Positions 6,518 to 10,118 of a stretch of 10,118 nucleotides of DNA are shown in pieces. Under the pieces are notes generated by a model. It saw only the letters and a program-made list of their open reading frames with translations. It did no database searches and had not been told where the DNA came from. Within the stretch, counting starts at the first letter, position 1. The number at the start of each line of letters is the position of its first letter. The position numbers and the translations under genes are program-made. The stretch lies in the NCBI GenBank assembly GCA_021810815.1, contig JAJZHR010000046.1, positions 1-10,118 on the forward strand, written 5' to 3'. The stretch is from Acidobacteriota bacterium (GTDB lineage Bacteria > Acidobacteriota > Terriglobia > Terriglobales > Acidobacteriaceae).

Positions 6518-6547
6518 ATTATAGGGCTGCCAGTGCGCCGCACGCAA
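6518..6547 (-). promoter_or_regulatory. Candidate promoter of the barrel gene
   Basis: A perfect -10 box, TATAAT (6523-6518, minus strand), follows TTGCGT (6547-6542) at 18 bp spacing. The -35 matches only three of six consensus bases. Transcription would begin near 6511 and leave a leader of about 90 bases before the TTG start at 6420. Confidence 0.5.
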
Positions 6548-6572
6548 TCGTATGCGCGATGGAAGCCGTCTG

Positions 6573-6613
6573 GCGGTCCCACCCTTCGCAAAAGCGCGGA
6601 AGGGTGGGACCGC
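6573..6613. repeat. Intergenic palindrome, copy 2 (TCCCACCCTTCGC type), 15-bp perfect stem
   Basis: The arms GCGGTCCCACCCTTC (6573-6587) and GAAGGGTGGGACCGC (6599-6613) are exact inverted repeats of 15 bp with an 11-base loop GCAAAAGCGCG. TCCCACCCTTCGCA is shared exactly with copy 1 at 5601-5614. It lies upstream of the barrel promoter and downstream of the PHP-like gene. It has no T-run. Confidence 0.8.
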
Positions 6614-6650
6614 GGACTGAATGCTTCCAGGGTGAGATGTGTGGTTGTAT

Positions 6651-6684
6651 CCCACTCATCGCGATGAATCCTGCGATGAATGGG
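6651..6684. repeat. Intergenic palindrome, copy 3 (TCCCACTCATCGC variant)
   Basis: The arms CCCACTCATCGC (6651-6662) and GCGATGAATGGG (6673-6684) pair over 12 positions with one C:A mismatch around a 10-base loop that repeats GATGAAT. The outer ends match copies 1 and 2 while the inner stem differs. It begins 18 bp beyond the stop of the PHP-like gene on the minus strand and could mark its transcript end. Confidence 0.6.
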
Positions 6685-6702
6685 CGCCCGTACTGAATAC
6701 TG

Positions 6703-8934
6703 CTATTTGAGGTCGATGGGCTGGGTCCAGGCTCCGTCGCCGGCTGAATCCCATACGGAGAATCTCACCCACTTCTGTCCGGTGGCATCGAAGGGAATCC
6801 TGAAGGTGTGGGTTCCGAACTGGGTGGTGTCGGTGAGGTTGACGGTCTTGCGGCTGATTTTAGAGCCGTCGCTCCAGACCAGTTCCGCGAACTCCAGCGG
6901 GTAGGTGTACTCGATGGTGGCGTTGTAGGTGCTCTGGGCTCCCTTCGCGTCCACGCTCCAGTTGTGGAAGAGCACTTCGCCGGTGGTGCCGAAGAAGTTG
7001 CCCGCGCGGAGACCTTCGATGATGGGTGCCCAGGTCTCGTTGTAGAGAGGGACGCGGTCGAGCTTGAGGTAGTTCACGGCGAGTTGCGGATAGGTTTCGT
7101 CGCTGGGCCACTTGGTGTAGGTGTCGCCCTCGGCGATGAGGAATTTCGGTTTGGGGGCCCAGTTGCTCATGTCGTCGCCGGTGGCGAAGCAGCGGATGGG
7201 GCAGAGGGTCGGCTCGGACAGGTCGGTTGGCATGGACTCCCAGGAGGCACCGAGGAAGCGGTCGCTGAGGAAGAAGTCCCTGTCCTTGTAGCCCTCGGGG
7301 TAGCCCTCGGAGCTTTTGGTGCGCGGGTGGGCGGTCCAAAGGATGCCGTGCTCCTGATTGACCATTTTGAGGACGTCCTCGGCCGAGCCGAGATGGTAGA
7401 CGTGGCCATACTTCGGATCATTCTCTTCGAAGGTCTGGCCGGCAGGGCGCGGCTCGGCGTGGGAGAAGTAGACGGGCCGGGGTGTGAGCAGGTACCAGTG
7501 GCCGCCGAGGAAGGCGTTCGGCTCCTCGGCCGGCATGACCAGGAAGTTCTTGTCGGAGACGCGCTGCGAACCGTCGAAATAGACCTTCTCCTCGGCGAAG
7601 CGTTTGGGGCCGGGATCGTGCGGGTCGGAGTCGTCGTGGAAGTCGCCGAGGTAGAGGATGTTGACGCCGAGGGCGCGGAAGACGGGGACCCAACTGGGCT
7701 GGTAGTCCATGGTGCCGCGGTCGCGCAGCATTTCATTGAAGTCGAGATGGAAGTGGCCGGAGATGGTCTTGAATCCGGGGACGGGCTTGAAGACGTCATT
7801 GTGGGTGTAGGCGAGAACAGCGGCGTCTGTGGCGCGGTCGGAGGCGGGGCTGAGGTAGTAGTAGACGGCCATGCGCTGTTTGGTGCCGGGAGGAGCGTTG
7901 TAGAGGGCGAAGTTGTCCCACTGCTTGCGCGAGGTGTCCGCGCGCTTCTTCCAGATTTCATCGGTGACGCCCCAGGGGATATAGCCCTCGCCGATCTCCG
8001 GCTGCATGGCTCCGATGGAGAAGGAGCTGCCGGTGTCCTTGCGGTAGTAGACATAGCCGAGGTTGATCTCGTTCTCGCGGGCGAAGAAGAATTTATGCGG
8101 CGGAGGGAAGACGGCGAGGGAGCCGCCGCCGGGAGCGTCGAGAATTTCGAGGCGGTTGCGGGCGCGGACGTTGACGGGGTCGGTGTTGGGGGCGCCGCCG
8201 AAGTCCTCCTGCTGCCATGCGCGCGCGGTGTCGCGCCAGACGACTTTGGTGTCATTGGCGATGTGGAAGCCCTTGAGGCCGGCTTTGTAGATGTAGGCGA
8301 CGGAAGGGGCTTCGGTGCTGGCGATGGCTTCCTGACGGAGAAGGTTGGAGCCTTTGTAGACGGTGAAGCGGAGGTCGCCGGAGAAGAGGCCGAGGGTGAG
8401 GCCGTTGAAGGTGACGCTGACGCGCGCGCCCTCGGTGGCGACGGAGCAGGAGGTGGATTTGTAGGCGACGGAGGCGCGCTTGATCTCGTCCTGATGGCGG
8501 GGCAGGTCTGTGGTGTCATGCGCTCCGGGGACGACGAGAGGAGCGTCCCAGAAGGTGTTCCACTTGCGGATGTCCTCTTGCTCCGGGGTGTCGATGCCCT
8601 GCTTCTTGAGGAGATTGCGCTGGGTGCTGGAGATGCGGCGGCGGCCGGTGGTGACCTGGAAGTCGGGAGCGAGGTTCGTGCCCAGGACTTCCCAGCGGCC
8701 GTCGGAGCTGCTGGCTGCGAGTTCGGCGATGGTGGGCTGTCCGTCCTGAATGCTGAAGCGGGCGCGCAGGCGCTGGCCTGATTCGCCTTGCCAGGTCAGC
8801 AGCAGAGCGTCCTTCTGCGCCTCAGCCTTGATTCCTTCCACAGGCTGGTAGTTTTTCAGGTCGCAGGTGGGGGATTGAGCGAAGGCGGGGCCCGAGAGAG
8901 CAGCCAGAGCGGCAAACAAGACGAAGGTCTTCAT
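6703..8934 (-). CDS. Exported PHP-like metallohydrolase (CehA/McbA-type), function unknown
   Basis: The 743-residue product begins with a clear signal peptide (MKTFVLFAALAALSGPAFA, cleavage after A19), so it acts outside the cytoplasm. ATG 8934 is set by this peptide and by GGAG 8 bp upstream; in-frame codons further up look non-coding. Residues about 20-385 are beta-rich without a motif I recognise. A PHP-like metal site follows: HxH in GHFHLDF (H394, H396), GDFHDD (D431, H433), PAEEPN (E470/E471), GGHW (H479) and TAHPRTK (H536). The usual closing D-x-H appears as GDTY (D604, Y606). The block IIEGLRAGNFFGTTGEVLF (639-657) and a C-terminal beta domain resemble CehA/McbA family metallohydrolases, which cleave ester or amide bonds. 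The substrate cannot be read. It follows the ClC gene by 109 bp on the same strand; cotranscription is possible. The PHP assignment is by motif spacing only. Confidence 0.65.
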   Translation of the reverse strand: MKTFVLFAALAALSGPAFAQSPTCDLKNYQPVEGIKAEAQKDALLLTWQGESGQRLRARFSIQDGQPTIAELAASSSDGRWEVLGTNLAPDFQVTTGRRRISSTQRNLLKKQGIDTPEQEDIRKWNTFWDAPLVVPGAHDTTDLPRHQDEIKRASVAYKSTSCSVATEGARVSVTFNGLTLGLFSGDLRFTVYKGSNLLRQEAIASTEAPSVAYIYKAGLKGFHIANDTKVVWRDTARAWQQEDFGGAPNTDPVNVRARNRLEILDAPGGGSLAVFPPPHKFFFARENEINLGYVYYRKDTGSSFSIGAMQPEIGEGYIPWGVTDEIWKKRADTSRKQWDNFALYNAPPGTKQRMAVYYYLSPASDRATDAAVLAYTHNDVFKPVPGFKTISGHFHLDFNEMLRDRGTMDYQPSWVPVFRALGVNILYLGDFHDDSDPHDPGPKRFAEEKVYFDGSQRVSDKNFLVMPAEEPNAFLGGHWYLLTPRPVYFSHAEPRPAGQTFEENDPKYGHVYHLGSAEDVLKMVNQEHGILWTAHPRTKSSEGYPEGYKDRDFFLSDRFLGASWESMPTDLSEPTLCPIRCFATGDDMSNWAPKPKFLIAEGDTYTKWPSDETYPQLAVNYLKLDRVPLYNETWAPIIEGLRAGNFFGTTGEVLFHNWSVDAKGAQSTYNATIEYTYPLEFAELVWSDGSKISRKTVNLTDTTQFGTHTFRIPFDATGQKWVRFSVWDSAGDGAWTQPIDLK

Positions 8935-9043
8935 TGTGCGGTCTCCAACGGCTTCCCAATCGGTTCGCTGTGCTTGAGGATTGAATTTTCGCCGCAGGCC
9001 ATTGTGCCGCTTTTGCGGGAATTGCGAAAGGGGAATTGTTTCT

Positions 9044-10118
9044 TCAGCGCTGCTGGAAGCGCGTGAGAACGTCCTCCAGGGAGACGACGCCCTCCAGGGA
9101 ACCGCGGAGGGCGCGGTTGGTGATGGGAAGCAGAGGCCAGCGCTCAAAATGGGGCAAAGCGCTGGCTAGAGGCAGATCGGGGAAGAGGATGGGGGTGCGC
9201 TCTGGTCCGAGAAGCTGCTCCAGAGGCTCGTTGGATCTGTCCGGAACGGCTTCGATCGCGGCATCGCCGGCGGCTGGCTCGGCCAAAGCGGCCTGCAAAG
9301 CCTCTTCGAGCGCTGCGCCGGTGCCGTTTTCGGCTGACTCGGTGCTTTTTGGGGCCGGGGCCAGGAGAGCTTGGAGTTCCTCGTTCTTTGCGGCATACCA
9401 GAGGCCATCGCTGCAATGGACCAGGACGACGGGAGCGTCATGGATGGCGGCATAGAGGTCGAGGGAGTGGGCAATGTTGTCCACCGTCTCGGAGCCTTGC
9501 AGGACGGGAGCTGTGGCGGAATGCAGGGCGTCCTCCAGATGCAGGTTGCTCTCTTCGCGCTGCTCCTCCATGGAGGGAAGGTCGAGGCCGTCCTGGTGGG
9601 TGAGGAGTTCGAAGATGGGGATGGGCTGCAGGCTTCGCGAGATGAGGTAGGCGATGGTGTTTGCGAGGATGACGGGAAGGATGATGGAGTAGTTCCCGCT
9701 GACCTCCAGCACCATGAAGACCGAGGTGAGCGGTGCGCGGATGAAGGCGGCGAAGAGGACTCCCATGCCGACGAGGGCGTAGGAGCCGATGGAGCCGGTG
9801 AGGTGGGGGAAGAAGAGTTTTTCGAAGGACCCGACGGACGCGCCCAGCATGGCTCCGATGAAGAGCGTGGGAGCGAACATTCCGCCCGGGGTTCCGCTGG
9901 AGAAGGAGAGGGTGGTGGCGATGATCTTGAACAGGGCCAGCAGGAGGAGCATTTTCCAGGCGAACTGAGCGTGCATGGCTTGGTCGATGGCACCGTAGCC
10001 TGCTCCCATCACCTGGGGCAGGCCGAAGTATCCGATGCCGCCGACGAGCAATCCGGCGAGCATGGGCTGCGCCATTTGCGACCATGCTGGCATGGCGCGG
10101 AGCCGGGGCCGGAGGTAG
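9044..10118 (-). CDS. ClC-family chloride channel/transporter, C-terminal part with CBS-like domains (cut by window edge)
   Basis: This is an inner-membrane ClC protein, a chloride channel or chloride/proton antiporter. The frame is open through base 10118, so the N-terminal half with the GSGIP and GREGP motifs is missing. Residues here count from the Met at 10093, which is internal. Visible family marks are GGIGYFGLPQVMGAGYGAI (18-36) and SSGTPGGMFAPTLFIGAMLG (65-84), containing the GxFxP anion-pathway motif. FAAFIRAPLTSVFMVLEVSGNY (114-135) and a last membrane helix ending PIPIFELL (157-164) follow. The Tyr that usually lines the pore near there appears to be Phe161. The cytoplasmic tail (about 170-349) looks like two divergent CBS domains (about 187-245 and 295-348), separated by an Ala/Glu-rich insertion (about 248-292). 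The second ends VVSLEDVLTRF, a typical CBS ending. The stop is at 9044. Subtype, channel or antiporter, cannot be decided without the N-terminal half. Confidence 0.9.
   Translation of the reverse strand, partial: YLRPRLRAMPAWSQMAQPMLAGLLVGGIGYFGLPQVMGAGYGAIDQAMHAQFAWKMLLLLALFKIIATTLSFSSGTPGGMFAPTLFIGAMLGASVGSFEKLFFPHLTGSIGSYALVGMGVLFAAFIRAPLTSVFMVLEVSGNYSIILPVILANTIAYLISRSLQPIPIFELLTHQDGLDLPSMEEQREESNLHLEDALHSATAPVLQGSETVDNIAHSLDLYAAIHDAPVVLVHCSDGLWYAAKNEELQALLAPAPKSTESAENGTGAALEEALQAALAEPAAGDAAIEAVPDRSNEPLEQLLGPERTPILFPDLPLASALPHFERWPLLPITNRALRGSLEGVVSLEDVLTRFQQR

Noticed and set aside
5600..6684. The palindrome-flanked barrel gene as an insertion sequence or transposon, or the palindromes as a CRISPR array
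   Set aside because: There is no transposase and no target-site duplication was seen. The palindromes are unevenly spaced (about 970 and 78 bp apart), differ in sequence, and have no spacer regularity.
6808..8781. 657-codon open frame on the plus strand, antisense to the PHP-like gene
   Set aside because: Its composition is Gly/Glu/Val/Asp-rich with no domain, as expected from the antisense of a GC-rich gene. The minus-strand gene has a signal peptide, ribosome binding site and coherent motifs.
9007..9018. CCGC-TTTT-GCGG hairpin between the ClC and PHP-like genes as a terminator
   Set aside because: The stem is only 4 bp and lacks a following T-run on the minus strand, too weak to call.

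Overview
The window looks like a chromosomal segment of a GC-rich Gram-negative bacterium, most plausibly an acidobacterium of the Terriglobia type. That placement is inference. It rests on the cell-envelope gene set, a signal-peptide-bearing outer-membrane barrel, high-GC codon use, and short intergenic palindromes of the kind I associate with acidobacterial genomes. No tRNA, rRNA, CRISPR array, transposase or phage gene is visible.

Positions 1-3933 hold a minus-strand envelope-lipid cluster in the classical order uppS - cdsA - dxr - rseP. UppS makes the undecaprenyl carrier for peptidoglycan, CdsA makes CDP-diacylglycerol for phospholipids, Dxr commits carbon to the MEP isoprenoid pathway that feeds UppS, and RseP (cut by the left edge) is the inner-membrane site-2 protease of envelope stress signalling. 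The dxr-rseP and cdsA-dxr gaps are 24 and 33 bp. The uppS-cdsA gap (156 bp) carries a dispersed-repeat-like sequence.

Positions 3934-5572 hold the uppS leader, a strong hairpin, and a divergent pair. The minus-strand gene encodes a zinc-ribbon plus XRE-type helix-turn-helix regulator, and the plus-strand gene an HD-superfamily hydrolase. Their shared control region carries a perfect -35 box overlapped by an imperfect inverted repeat, and a second 14-bp palindrome nearer the HD gene. This suggests an autoregulated module, but that is inference.

Positions 5573-6702 hold one small outer-membrane beta-barrel gene, best read from a TTG start with a strong Shine-Dalgarno sequence. Three related palindromes lie around it. 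Positions 6703-8934 encode a large exported protein with a PHP-like metal site, resembling CehA/McbA-type metallohydrolases. Positions 9044-10118 are the C-terminal part of a ClC-type chloride channel/transporter with degenerate CBS domains, running off the right edge.

Most of the window is ordinary. The parts most worth a second look are the exported PHP-like protein with an altered last metal-site motif, the regulator/HD module with its inverted repeats, and the palindrome cluster.
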